Of a stretch of 64,000 nucleotides of DNA, positions 23,221-35,800 are shown piece by piece. Position 1 is the first letter of the stretch, and each line of letters opens with the position of its first letter. The translations under genes were made by a program, and so were the position numbers. Under the pieces are notes generated by a model, which was given only the letters and a program-made list of their open reading frames with translations, was not told the origin of the DNA and did not search any database. Source of the stretch: Pholiota molesta (Eukaryota > Basidiomycota > Agaricomycetes > Agaricales > Strophariaceae); assembly GCA_014925825.1 (NCBI GenBank), contig JACGCK010000034.1:62001-126000 (forward strand), written 5' to 3'.

Positions 23221-25595
23221 ATGATTTGCGCTACTCCCTGGCTCGAGCGTGACTGGTAGAGCAGAAGGCAAGAGGTGGAATTGCACACACGAAAATATTC
23301 TGAGTTTATAGTTCCTTCCCCGTGTCTGGTACCACTGATACCCCGCCTGGTAGCGATCGAGTTAACCCCAAAGGGTAGAATAAGGGGTCATGAGATGACG
23401 ATTGCCATACGCTGACGCTGCTACAAGGTGATGGAGAAGCTGATGTTTCTTCCGTATTCACATCAGAGCCACCGAATATGGACGCGATTCATGGGAAGTT
23501 ATGGGTACCGCTCCAACGTAGGTAAAATTTATGGGATCGAGTCCGATCTGAAGATCTGGGTTGCCGTTCTCATGGGCATATGTAAGTGGGGAAGCTTTCA
23601 GAGTGGAACATTACTGTCGCTCCCGGAATACATACAGACGCGGCGAAGTTTCGGTGTATGCTCCAGGCCTTCCCTGTTCTATATCCCTTCTTCTTGCGCG
23701 ATACAGGCGGACACTGGCGAGAGCACACGAATCTTGGGCCCATGAAAGGACGGCAAAGCACTGTGAATGCGAGATTTGTTGACTACGCGGTGGGGTGGCT
23801 AAGTTTGTCGGCTACCAAAGAGAAATCAGGTGCGCTGGACGGATGTGGGGATGGCCCCAAGCTAGGAGCTTAAAATTGGATGGCGGAGCTTGGCAGAGCG
23901 GTTGTCTCAACTCCAGACCTCTCCAGACGATGTGGACGAGTTGTCAAATGACAAATTCTGGACATGTGGCCTCTTCCGGGAACAAGCGGGCCGGCTTCCG
24001 CCAATACATTCTTTGTCGCTGTCCCAGAAATATCTCAGAAACAAACAAAGGTGGGATCTCTATCTAACGATTGCATGCATTTTTGTTGTGGTGCCATTCA
24101 TAACAATTAGCTTCACTATATAGCCACCATCTTAGCAAGTCAATTAGCCACCCAGGTAATTATCCAAACGCTCGTACGCTGGCAATTATCGACCACACAT
24201 TCTGTCTTGCACTCAACAGATCAGGTCAGGATTATGGATACTAACTCTTGCGTTATCGATGGTGCACCTATGCTACGATCACACAAGAACATATCAAACG
24301 ATGAACAATTTTGAACACTGCACTTGCTTCAAGACGAGGACTCAGGAACATCTCTATTTTTACAAATGGACAAACTTGGACCACAATTTCGGGCGCTAAA
24401 ATTAGCCCCAGAGAACACGCGGTGCGAAGTCAGCGGTCCCGACGTAGAGGCAGAAGGAGGCAGATACAAAATGCATAGTTATCTTGCGAGTGCAGGGAGA
24501 GCTGTCTGAGTCGTCTCTGAGTGATCACTGATAAGGCCGTCCGATTTTTTGGTACGTACTTACAACCTACATAAATTAGTACAAAATTATACACCGCAGA
24601 AACCCCTACCAGGCTGATAAACAATATCTGTCTGATAAGATTCCTTCATCCTATACGGTTATTTAATGCCAATCTTAACAAGGTTTATTTTTGATAAGGT
24701 CTACTATCAACCGATTCATTGTGCTATCCCTCCTGAGAGAAGTGATCAGGCAAGCCCAGTAAAGTACTCTCTTGTACAACTATCATACATTGCGCGCGTA
24801 GTGATTGGTTGGCGTAGAGTAATCGAAGGGTAGGTTCTCATATGAAATATATATCCGCATGTGAAATGAGTGGCATCGTAGGTAGAAAGAGTGATGCAAC
24901 TGTATTATCTTCTGCTGACATCTACAGAGGTGTTCACGGGAGTTGATATTCTCCATATACTTCTCTATTAATTGATGGGTACATAGCCAAAGTAATTCAC
25001 TTGTCAATACTTAATTCCACCATGCGGTAGTGGTATGCATTATAATAGAATTATTCTCCTCCGATTCTTGACATACATAGCATTTATGAAACGACCTGAG
25101 AATTCCTCGGTGATGAAATTTTGCTCAAGATAGCCGGAGGTAGGTGGGACCCGTTGGGACTTCTGAAGGATCAATTCAATCAAATGACATATATTTGGAA
25201 AACTTCTTTCCCGAATAAGCGCCTGCCTATTTACGGATGGAAAACCACAACGCATGCCTCCTGCATTCCAAAGCATGCAACCTAAAGACCTAACGAGTGA
25301 CTTTTTGTCGGCTTTTTCAACCATTATACCGCTCAGACTGATGCTGGATGTGTCTGAATTCGCATAGGCAGAGGACCTTTGTCACAGGCGCTTAAATTGA
25401 AAAGTGCGTACTTATCGCGGTCGAAAACTACCTCCGAAAGTTGCACGCATTGTCAATGACTTTGGCTTCTGTTCTGCCTGTAGATCTCTTGCGGAAATTA
25501 AAATTCTATCGTCCAAATACCCAAAGATGTTGAGTGTCAACATGATCACCGGGCGATAAGTGATAGTGAAAAGCTGTGAAATCAAGGCTTCATCG
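23221..25595. other. 2.4 kb intergenic region, nothing recognised
   Basis: Short open frames only. The interval separates the minus-strand transporter from the plus-strand terpene synthase, so it must contain both promoters. Apart from the TATA-like element at 25596, no specific site could be assigned. Confidence 0.5.
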
Positions 25596-25603
25596 TATAT
25601 AAA
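25596..25603 (+). promoter_or_regulatory. TATA-like element of terpene synthase 1
   Basis: TATATAAA lies 78 bp before the terpene synthase start codon, a position suited to a core promoter. The intervening leader is pyrimidine-rich near CAGTTCTAC and CTCACCTC. Confidence 0.5.
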
Positions 25604-25681
25604 GGTTAGGAAACTTTCTCGGTATCAGCAACAGTTCTACAATCGTCCCCACTTAAAGCCTCAGCCTCACCTCAAGCGACG

Positions 25682-26966
25682 ATGTCTTCGACTACCCAGA
25701 CAGAATATACGATTCCAGATCTCCTGGCCGCATGGCCGTGGGCTCGGGAGAAGAACCCCGCCTTGGATCAAGAGGCCCTGGACGACGCCAATGCCTGGGT
25801 AGCTTCCCTCGATCTATTTGAGGCCCCACAACTGAAGAAATTTATGGCATGCGAATTTAGTGAGGCTTTGCATGCTCGAATTTCGAACTTGTGCATATGT
25901 CTGACTTGAATTTCTAGACCTACTAGCTTCACTTGTTGGGCCCATTCGTGGACGAGGTCTGCATCACGTCTATTTTGAAGCCATAATCAATTACTCATGG
26001 AACTACGTAGAACACCTGCGCATAGATTGCGATCTCATGAACTTCTATTTCGCATTCGACGAATATACAGATGTGGTCAACGAAGACGAAGCCATGAAGA
26101 TTGCTTCCGACGTCATGCAAGCCTTTAGATATCAGGCATCTTCTGTGGGTAACTCCAAGATCACCGAAATGGCGAGACAGTGCGTGATGTTCCCTTTCGT
26201 GCTCTTATCAGATTAACCCGACCTTGTGATTTTATTCAGGTTCTTTGAGAGGACTATTGCTCTGGTCGGCAATGACTCTGAGGGCGTGGACCATTTCATT
26301 GCAGATTTCGATGCATACGCGAAGTCAATCATACAAGAAGCCGACGATAGAGTCAACGAGCGGATCAGGAACGTCGAAGAGTATTTTATTCTTCGACGAG
26401 ACACATGTGGTGGGAAGCCTAGCTTCTCGTTCTTCGGATTGGGCCTCTTCATCCCCAAGGAAGTTTTTGATCATCCCCTCATGATATCGTTGACGGAGAG
26501 CGCAACGGACTTGATTGCAATGACCAATGTACGTTTTCGAAACCACACACCACTTCCTTTCAATAAGCTTATCGCTATCGTCATCTAGGACTTACATTCG
26601 TATGCCCTTGAGCACGCGCGCGGACTAGATGGGCACAATGTAATCACCGCGATCATGCACGAGCATGCCATAGATCTTCAGGCAGCGCTGTTTTGGCTCT
26701 CCGGTTACGCCAGCAAGACGATCTCTAAATTTCTGACCGATCGCAAGGGCCTTCCGTCCTGGGGCGAGAAAGTCGACATCGCAGTCAATGAGTATATCGA
26801 CAGGATGGGACGATGCGTCCGGGGTTATGATGCATGGAGCTATGAAACGCGCAGATACTATGGGGTTAATGGTTTAGAGGTGCAGAAGACACGTAGGATT
26901 ACCTTGAAGCCCCGTGAGATTGGCTACATTACTAGGGAGCAACTCGAGATAGGATCGGCTGCATAA
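25682..26966 (+). CDS. Sesquiterpene-type (class I) terpene synthase
   Basis: A predicted 368-residue protein from exons 25682-25859, 25918-26179, 26240-26528 and 26589-26966, with GT-AG introns of 58-60 nt. The metal-binding aspartate-rich motif appears as FDEYTD. The second, NSE-type motif is split by the last intron and restored on splicing as NDLHSYALE. A conserved RRYYG lies near the C-terminus. These are the class I cyclase hallmarks that ionise a prenyl diphosphate, in basidiomycetes usually farnesyl diphosphate. Length fits the family. The product cannot be predicted, although protoilludene-type enzymes share this general pattern. No P450 or other obvious tailoring gene lies beside it. 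Confidence 0.88.
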
Positions 26967-27951
26967 ACATAGCATAATTCAACTACATACATATGTAAGC
27001 TGTAGCTCAATATTTTCTCAGTCCGGGTTTTACAAGGGTTTTAGGTCCGAGGACTAAGTACATACAATAGCAATCTATATTTCATTTTCAATCTAAGCGC
27101 TCAGCGATACACACGGAACAGTTCAAGTTGAATGTTCAACGTTCAAGTTTGGTTCAAGTATAACCGGAACCAGCCGTTGTCTCCGGGTGCGCAGGAGCCG
27201 ATCCCGAGCAGTGTGAACGTGGCAAACGCCTTAAGTTGAGCGCTGAGCACGAGGCTTTCCACCAAGAACCTTTGTCGTCCTGGGTTTATAGAGCTGTCTT
27301 GCTGCTTTCACTTGAAACTACTATGACGACCACAACGGCTTCACTTATGACATGCAATCACAAGGAAACAGTATCGATCGGTTAAAGTATCAAGTACTTA
27401 TATGGCGAAGATGACACGGAGCAGCCAACGACGACGCTAACAACATATATTTACGACCTACTCTCGCTGACCTGCCATCTAATTCCAAACCCTCCCCTCT
27501 CCGCAAATTCCGAAGAGACAAAGAAAGATGGTGCCCTCTCTGCTGGCTCTTTTGCGTTCTTGGGGAGCCCATGCTGGGCTGATGGAGGGCCTTAGGTATT
27601 TTTTAGTGACGAGCATTATGACCCAGCGCCTAACCAGGAGCACCGTCATTCTCGCTCCCATCAATCCCTTTCTGGATCTTCCACTGTCCTGCATAAGGTT
27701 TACCTACGGCTGGCCTGGCGATTGTCCCATTTTCAGCTCCTATGGACGCACCCACCGGCATACGAGCGTGGGTCGCGAAATTTGCGCCAGAGACCAATCC
27801 CAATCCATCCTATACTGCCCCGCAAGCTCGAGCCAAATGCAGTGCAAACCGAATTATTCGCTGAGTGCGAAGTGTTTGGAAGTCCGCATGTCCGCCCGAA
27901 TCAATCCCGGTGCCCGACTCCTCTCTTAGCTTTTCTCTCTGTTGACCGATA
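26967..27951. other. Intergenic, nothing recognised
   Basis: Short open frames on both strands without domains. The immediate upstream side of the MYND gene is pyrimidine-rich (CTCCTCTCTTAGCTTTTCTC), a common fungal leader feature. Confidence 0.45.
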
Positions 27952-29200
27952 ATGTCTATTTCTCCGCACAAATACCTTCCAAAAGCCTTGATTTCTGATT
28001 CTGATCTTGAATGCGATGAGTTCTCAGAGCAATTTGTGGAAAAAATCCGCAACACATTGTTCGATGGCCATCAAGACCCCGATGAGCCGCAAGCGGTCCA
28101 GCAATGGTTCAAAGCCGTCACGCAGGGTCCAAACGCCATTCGAAGCATGAGTAGGAACAATCGAATGAACAGCCGCCTCATATCCTGGAAGACGGGCAAG
28201 AAGTTCCTCGCTGAGAACCTCTTTTTCCGCACGGTCGATACATCGCGACTCTTGCCGATGGCGCTGGCCGATTTCCGCATCCAATGGTATGCCCACAAAG
28301 AGAAATGGGCGTGGATCGATGGGCGTGAAGAGAAGAACGGACAGCCGCCAAGATTACATTTCCAGCTCTTGACGCTGGCGGGACTCGTACGTGCTTTGCC
28401 TTTTTCTCGCTATTCGTCGTTATCATTGATAGGTGCACATTAGATGTTTCCGTTTCTCGTTATGCGAAATATGCATGACTACGGTGGTGGAGACATCCCT
28501 CTGATTGTGACTAATTGGCATGCAGACCAAACCGCCCGTGCACTCGACTATTGGGTGGAGATTAGCAAAGGCGGATTATCTGAAGATGAAAACGCGAGAA
28601 ATGTAGCTATCTTCTTCTCAATCTGCCATTTTACTGACCTAGTCTCTTGAAGTTCACGAAATGGATAGTTCTTGGTGCCTCCGCACCGAGCCTTGCTTCA
28701 TGCAGGTCGATCTTCTCGTTCGCTCTCTGTTCTCCGATCCCGCTGTTGGATATGTCCCGCGATTCATTGTTTTCGTATCAACCACTAAGAAAGGCAAAGC
28801 TTGTGCTCTCTTTGCTGATCCTTCTTTCTGCCCACCTCAAGAGCTTACAGCGTCGTACCCACGTGGATGCGGAGCTCGCAATTGCCAGGATCTAGACTGT
28901 GAATTCTTTGACTTCAATGCTTGTCGATCTTTAGCTGCAGGGAGCAAGATGGTGAGGAGGGATAAATTCCCGAAGGCTATCGTTCGGTGCAATGTGTGGA
29001 CATGCGAAGTTGAAGAGAAGGAAGGTGCCAGCGGACCAAGCAAGTTCCAACCTGCCAGAGGTGTGGGGAAGTCTTATACTGCTCAAAATGCACCAGGTAA
29101 GTTGTTCGCCCGTGTACTCAAATTGAAAGACTCGCTCATTTATGTTCAGGAGCAAGACTGGAAATCGCATAAACGCGTATGCGAAGCGCGTCCTACCTGA
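27952..29200 (+). CDS. MYND-type zinc-finger protein with a disrupted finger
   Basis: Exons 27952-28386, 28444-28602 and 28643-29096 join in frame and encode a protein with no recognised N-terminal domain (for example LMFPFLVMRNMHDYGGGD and WCLRTEPCFMQVDLLVRS). At the C-terminus a MYND finger is readable, CQRCGEVLYCSKC, followed after a 53-nt intron by EQDWKSHKRVC. MYND fingers bind two zinc ions and proline-rich partners. The finger is one frame away from the upstream coding frame near 29049, and the final exon needs another one-base shift. Two single-base losses would restore a normal finger. It is therefore either a recent pseudogene or carries assembly errors. The N-terminal two thirds are open and look constrained. 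Confidence 0.6.
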
Positions 29201-29715
29201 AACTGTCAATCTCACTATTCATTTCGCGTATCAACTTGTGTTTTTTGCTTAAACGTTCATTAATCACACATATCTTGCCGTTGAGGCTGTCCCTCCTTCT
29301 CAGTGTTCTTCCACTGCAAATTAATTTGGTGGAGATTTGCTCTCTTCCCGAGCATTCTGCGTTGTCTTCGGGGCACACAAATCCGTTCTCGGCCTCCCCA
29401 ATGTCGTTGTTAAGTGGTCACAGAAGTGGGTGTTTTCGTTTTCGGCACAGCCCATGGCCTCGAGGCCGCCTCGCCCCACTCCTCATGTTGCACATATGAC
29501 TTCGGCGCCCTCGCAGCGTTTATATCATGATCACCATATACATAGGACCTTCGGTTCGGCGTTCGAATCCTGTTGTTCCACCCATCCGTCATACTGTTTC
29601 CATCCATTCATTCAGGAGCTGCTCCACGTTTGAGGCGCTCATTACCTTTCTCCTTCACTTGACCATTTTTCTCTTTATTAGCGCAGACCTTGCCTGCCTT
29701 CATTGATCCATATCC
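29201..29715. other. Intergenic, nothing recognised
   Basis: The short gap between two plus-strand genes holds only small open frames. A GGCGTTCGAATCC word at about 29550 resembles a tRNA B box, but no tRNA fold could be drawn around it. Confidence 0.45.
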
Positions 29716-31796
29716 ATGGCTGATTACCTCGACCATCGCTACTCGAGCCATGATCCTCATTCTTACCCAGGAGGACCGTATCATCCCAGTGCGGACGAGG
29801 ACGTCATGCATCGGACCATCACACGAGGCTCACATCAAAGTCAAGCGAGTGTTAGCGCCTCCACACGCTCGTGGGTGATGTCGAACCAGGCCAATCCACC
29901 GCCGCCGCCAGTGGAGTCCAGCGTATCGACGTCGTCGACCAAGCCCGTCCGTGCTTCGCGGCCGCTGCCGCAGCCCGACCCACATTTTCGCCAGAGCCGA
30001 GTACCCGTCAACTATGGGATGGTCAACTTTGGACCCGATGGAGAGGAGTCCCATGACTATGCTCATGCTGAATTCGACCAGTCGAGAAACCTCCCATTTG
30101 GATATTCTAATCAAACGACAGGAAGGGTTGTACCCGAACACGTCGTCTCTCCGGCCCTTCACAACCGACGAGGGAAGGTGGGCCATCCACTGGAAATCGT
30201 TCATTTGTCGGAGGTTTCTTCAAGGGTCTCAAGCGGTTGCCGAAGGTGTTCAAGGGAGGGAATAAGGGCGAAGAGCAACGTTTGCAGCGAAAAGGCACGT
30301 TCGGAACAGATGGAACGTCGCCGACAGCTACCGCCATGACCCGAGGCAATACGCTACCTCGATATCTCTCCAATCCTTCAATAGGTCCTTCGAATCCCCA
30401 GTTCGCCCACCGGCTGAGTATGGCCGTCGCCAATGGCTCTCTTCCTCCATCCGCTACTATACCTCCTGCAGAATTTCAACTTCGGAACAACCCTGCTGGC
30501 CCACAATTCCCTCTAGTCACCGTTACACCGCCTTCCGACGGTATCGTCGAGGAGGAACACGCGGACTTCTACGATGGACCCACTGCGGAATATCCGGGAC
30601 AATTGGATGATATTTTAGAGCACGAACCACATATCAACGGAAGGACAGCCACTGTTATGATCTACGGAACGGAGTCACAAGCGCCCACGATAACGACCCA
30701 TACGCCAACACCACGGCCTACGACTGTACCCACTACTCGGGTATCCTATCAGACTGAGCTACCTACTCGCGCGAGTGCACAAGCCCAAACAGATTCACAG
30801 ATCCATGCACCTACTCCGCTCGCTCCTATGTCCCCAATGCGCACCGGCGCCTCGATGCAACGAGCTATGCAATCGCCCAGCTCTCTCCTTTCTCCGCCCA
30901 CAACATCTCGGTATACGATGTCCAGCGTTGCCTCGCGTTACGATCCCTCCTTCGCTTCTGATCTTGGCCCGATCGAAAAATTCTTCAAAGGATTCTATAA
31001 TCTTCCTTGGATCTCCCCCGACCGTGTCACTGTCGACTATCGACCAGGTGATTCGGATAGAGCCAGAAAAAAGGTGAAGGGCGGTATCAAAAAGCCCATG
31101 GCATCGTGGTACCGTGCCATGTTGACGAGATCGCGAGTGAGTCGCGACTTGGACCTACTAAGCAGTGGGACGCGTTCCCATGGGACGGGCACCGTGACAG
31201 GGAACAGTATCTCCCAGCTCGGGTCTCCAACGTCACGACGATCTGGGCGGTCGTCCAACCACAGGCGGACGCATTCCGGGAAAGCCAAACATCCACGGCG
31301 GAATCGCCGGAGAGTCATCTCCGATGCAACGACCGACACGCAACAGCCACGCAGCGCCAGCCCAATTATACCCGCCCCGTATCCTTACGCTTACCCAGCT
31401 GTATACCAATACCCATATCCTTATAACGGATACGTTCCTGTCCCACAAACGACGCCGCGTGGGCCACGCACCCATCATCATCGACGCAAAGCCTCGAAAC
31501 ATCCCACTGGTGGCTACAGCGGTTATCAACCTATGGCCATGCCCCCGCCGCAACCTATGCCCCCGCCTCCTGGTGCGCCAATATACTTCATAAGCCCCTC
31601 ACCGCCTCAAAGCCAGACGGGGCCCCCCGAGGCAGGCGCCCAGGGCGGGGCACAGAAGGCGCAATATCAGCCTCAAGGTCCTATGCAGATTTCACCCGTC
31701 ATTATGCATTATGTTCCGGGTGCCTTCAATCCGAACCCTTCTATGGTGTCTCCCCCTTTAACACCCCAACGGCACGCAGCGCAGGCTCCGTCGTAG
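29716..31796 (+). CDS. Low-complexity proline/serine-rich protein, function unknown
   Basis: The start at 29716 gives MADYLDHRYSSHDPHSYPGG and an open, disordered N-terminal region to about residue 140. From about 30190 a second frame, open to 31796, continues with RSFVGGFFKGLKRLPKVFK, a long Ser/Thr/Pro-rich stretch, a better conserved block IEKFFKGFYNLPWIS then RVTVDYRPGDS and KPMASWYRAML, and a Pro/Tyr/Gln-rich tail with AYPAVYQYPYPYNGY and MPPPQPMPPPPG. The two frames do not join without a frame change between about 30110 and 30190, and no standard intron gives the right phase. The two conserved FFKG blocks suggest a fungus-specific family. I do not recognise a catalytic domain or membrane segment. 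Confidence 0.6.
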
Positions 31797-32874
31797 TATG
31801 TATGTATTTAATTTTAATCTCATGTATAAGTATATTTAAGTATGACGGACTCTTGAGCGAAGTGCATTACTGACGAATCATTCATGACATCTAACGCCTT
31901 GTGTTTCTATTCATGTACAAAATGTGTAGAGCGCAGATTCATGCCCAAAAATTAAACATTGTAAACTCTATGATTCTCATTCTGGAGTATAAATAACAAC
32001 ACGAATAAAGAGCAGAACCACAGCTGCTACTTAGATGCAAATATGCAGGGACCAAGGGAAGATGATGCTTGCTATGTATAAAGGATCATAGAAATACGAG
32101 ACAGAAATTGCATTATTTTTTGTACGCAGCTATCAAAGGAGAAATAGTCCATCAAAACCTATGCCAAAGGATATAAAGGGGAAAAACGGTGGTAAATGCA
32201 GAAGGAATAGAAAAAGCGAAGGTATAAAAAGGGAAAAAAGTGGTGTATTTAATAGGAAGAATAGTCCCAATAACAAAGCAAATTTTGAGATCGAGTAAAC
32301 GAGTGTGATGACGATGGAAGCCGAAGTGTCGAAAGGAATTGAAGACATGAACATTTATATAGTGTGAGGATCTGCAACGAGAATGAATAAAAAACCCAGA
32401 GGCTTGATTCGCGCCGTGGTTATTGTTCGGTCGGGTACGACAAATCGCGTCGGCAGCGGACGCTCGGTGCTTACAAAGCACATAAAGGAGAGGGGCAATT
32501 AAAAAAGAGCAGGTATGCGTAAGCGACAGTATAGTCCATTGCAGCGGAGGGTGGGTATGCAAGTTGCAGCGTGGCGCCAGGTGGATGCGGGGCGAAATCG
32601 TACATGTAAGTAGTTGTGAGTAAGGATATAGAGCATGCGGCGGGATGCGGACGGTCGTTCGATGGCAGGCGTGAAGACGGATGGAGGGGCGATGTCGAGT
32701 CGGACGGGTTTCAAACGAGTGAGACAAGTATATCGCTGACGAGCATGACAGCCAGGAAATGCCGGCGGTCGAGGAGAGATGAGGTATCGATGAAGGATGT
32801 CAGATAAAAGCACAATGGTTCCTATGTGGGTTATAAGGATGAAGAGTGGAGCATTCGTCCAAGGAGGTGAGTGA
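31797..32874. other. Convergent 3' intergenic region
   Basis: AT-rich sequence between the stop codons of the plus-strand low-complexity gene and minus-strand KRE6. It presumably holds both 3' UTRs. Minus-strand open frames at 32133-32888 are hydrophobic and pyrimidine-driven, without a recognisable family. Confidence 0.5.
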
Positions 32875-35800
32875 TTAGCAGCCATCATACTATGAACAGC
32901 ACCTCATTAGTACGAATCATATACTTCTGAGAAGCATACATACCAGGGAATTTTTAGGCTTCTGGTAGGGCCACGTCGTAATGTTAGGATCTACAAACAG
33001 ACATCAGAACAACGCGGCGAGAAGAACTCAACAAAGAACTCACTTGAATACGCCTCTGGGTGGGAGTTGATGTAATTCATAGTGGGATAATTAGGCGGAT
33101 CGCATCCCACATTCGTCTGACCCTTCCTCTGGTATACACGAACGTAATCAAACTTGAGCTCTGCCGGGAATATCATCGTCGTCAGATCGATTGTCTGCCA
33201 ATTTTCTGCAACGAGTATCAGTATACCCCAAACAACGACAACACTTCAACCGTGTAAAGAACAAAACACGCACGCGAAATACCCAAATTCAACACAACAC
33301 TCATCGGCTCCTCCGGGATCAGCCTCTGCGACACGCCCGTCCCATTGGGCAGAGGATCGGGCCCAACAGCGCCGGCTGTGATTTTCTGTGTCTGCTGTCC
33401 ATCAACCTGCCAAGTAATCACCCCCGCATTCCGATCATTCTGATCCGCCCAGTACTCAAAACCTTTCCGCCAAACAGAACGTCAGCCCAATCACCAACAA
33501 AAAAGGGAGACTCGGGGAAACGCACCCAGCGTGTGGAACACCGCGCCCGACCCCTGGAACATATCCGCGGGGAGCTGCGTGAGCCCCGAGATGCTCTGCT
33601 GCGCCGCGCTGCCCCTGAACGAGTTCGCGCGCGTGAGCGGGTTGTTCGAGTTCGACCAGTCCCCGGTATCGTTCAAATACAGGTAGTCGTGCGTGAACGG
33701 CGCGAACTGCGCGCTCTGCGACACGACCTGCACGAGCGGGACGTCCTTGTCCTTCTCCGTCTCGAAGATGTCGATCTCGGGCGCACCGCGGCCGCGCGTG
33801 ACGGAGGGGCCGGGGTGGTCGCCGCCGGGACATGTGCATGCACTGTAATACGGGCCACTTCTGTTAGTACATCGGATGGAGCTGAGGGTGGCAGGTACGC
33901 ACGAGACCCGCTGTCCGCTCAGCCAGCTCAGCTCAAAGTTGTTCTTCGCGCGCGACTGGTCCGAATGGAGGGCAGCCGCAGGGCCTGAACCGTCTTTCAG
34001 TGTCTGATTAGGGAACGTGCCGACATCGCAGGAATCGTATCTACATGCGAACAAAAACCAATGTCAGGAACGTAGCTCAAACATATAGGGCTGATGCGCA
34101 GTGGATACGCACGTATAAGGCCACATGCCGTCGGTCGCGGCTCCGTATCCTGGCCGGCCCAGGTTGCCCATCGTCCACGCTCCAGGCCACTACACAATGG
34201 GACGTTCAGCGATCCGCGATCCATCGCTAATACATTAACCTAAACAGAGACTCACGTATCCTTGCGTCGACTGATCCGGGCCCGGGAAGGTCACCGCCAC
34301 CTCGATATACCCCGTCGTGAAACAGAACTTGTTCCACGACTGCAGCATCCCCGAGCGGTACCCCAGCCCGTGGTTCTCGTCCGCCGTGAACGGCGCCGTC
34401 GACCCCGGCGTGAGGCCGGGCTGCGTCGTGTTCACCGAGTCCATGGTGATCACCAGCGCGCCGCCGCGCGTCGTCACCTGCTGCGGGTCGTACCACTCCA
34501 GGTCCTGCGTCGAGCCGTACCACAGGTCCACTGCTTCCCAGAAGGGATCGTCGCCTGCAGAAGAAAAGTCGAATCAATGAGTACGAAGATCCCAATCGAT
34601 CAAAAAGAAGAGCAAGAAACGAAGACGAAGAGAATGCCGATGTGTAAAAAGAAGAGGAAGAACGGGCGCCAAAGAATGCTAGAACCAAACCCGACACCAA
34701 TCGCAGAATATGCGCCATCGAAAGCTGAACAATACCAAACCAAAAATAGCTCAGCAGCCCTGCCATCACCACATCCTCGACATCACATCACGCCAACCAT
34801 CGCCCGCTAACGTCAACGATGCCCCGGTCCATGTCCACGCCCACGCCACGCCCACCGCGAAATGCATGCATCCGACGTCGGCGCTAGCGTTGCGGCCTTC
34901 GCCTGTCCCACCCACCGCCAGCACCAGCGCACCCCGACTGACCACACTCGAAAAAACAGCCCCCAAAAAATAACCCCAACAACCCGCACACGAACACCTC
35001 CCACCACAAAAAAAGTCAAAAAAGAAATCCAAAAAAAGCCAAAAATAGGAAACAAAAAAATGAAAACCAGGTCGCACATCACCCGCCAGGGCCCGCCGCC
35101 GCGAACCGAACCAGCTCGCCGCATGCGCGCATGGCACCGTCCCACCAGACGACCCCGCATCCATCAGATACCGTCGCAAAGGCGAAAAAGCAAAGTACAT
35201 CACACACACACACGGACAGGCAGGCCATGGATGCCCGCCCAGCACCCAAACGCACAACCCAACATGGATCCGCCGCATCCAGCGCACATACAGGTACGCC
35301 AGCATCACTCAGCACCCCACCACAACCCCGCCATGGACAGTCCTCGCCGGCGTGGGCACACATCATCGTCTCCGCACGCATCCGCCAAGGGAACACCTCA
35401 CACGGGCACCCCTCGCCGCCAGCACACGCGGGTGTGCATGTGCGGGAGAACCACGGGTGAGGGATGGGAAGCGTGGCCGCACTTGCCCGGCCCGGGCACG
35501 CCCAAAACAGGAAAACGCCCAGGCAAAATCCAGAACCGGTGGCAGAAGGCGAAAGAAGAGCGGTAGTGGAGATACGCAGCGCCGGTGGGTGGGTGGGAAA
35601 AACATGCGGTCCAGAAAAGAAAGGACGAAGTAGGAACCGAACAAGTGAATGGGAAAACGGGCAGAAATAAATAGAATGAGGTCATAGAACCAGTGCAACG
35701 AGGAAAAGGAACATTCGTCGTTGCATAGAGATTAACAAAGTCAAAAGTGTTCGCAACGCGGAGCGCAAATCGGACGCTAGTCCAGCAGGTCGAGGGACGG

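Noticed and set aside
23881..23960. tRNA-like start GGAGCTTGGCAGAGCGGTTG
   Set aside because: Resembles a serine/leucine tRNA D arm, but no B box follows within 100 bases.
29536..29590. Possible tRNA gene (B-box-like GGCGTTCGAATCC)
   Set aside because: The T-stem does not pair, no A box lies at a suitable distance and no acceptor stem can be formed.
34862..35698. Long plus- and minus-strand open frames inside KRE6 intron 2
   Set aside because: They come from purine/pyrimidine strand asymmetry and repeats in the intron. No conserved domain.
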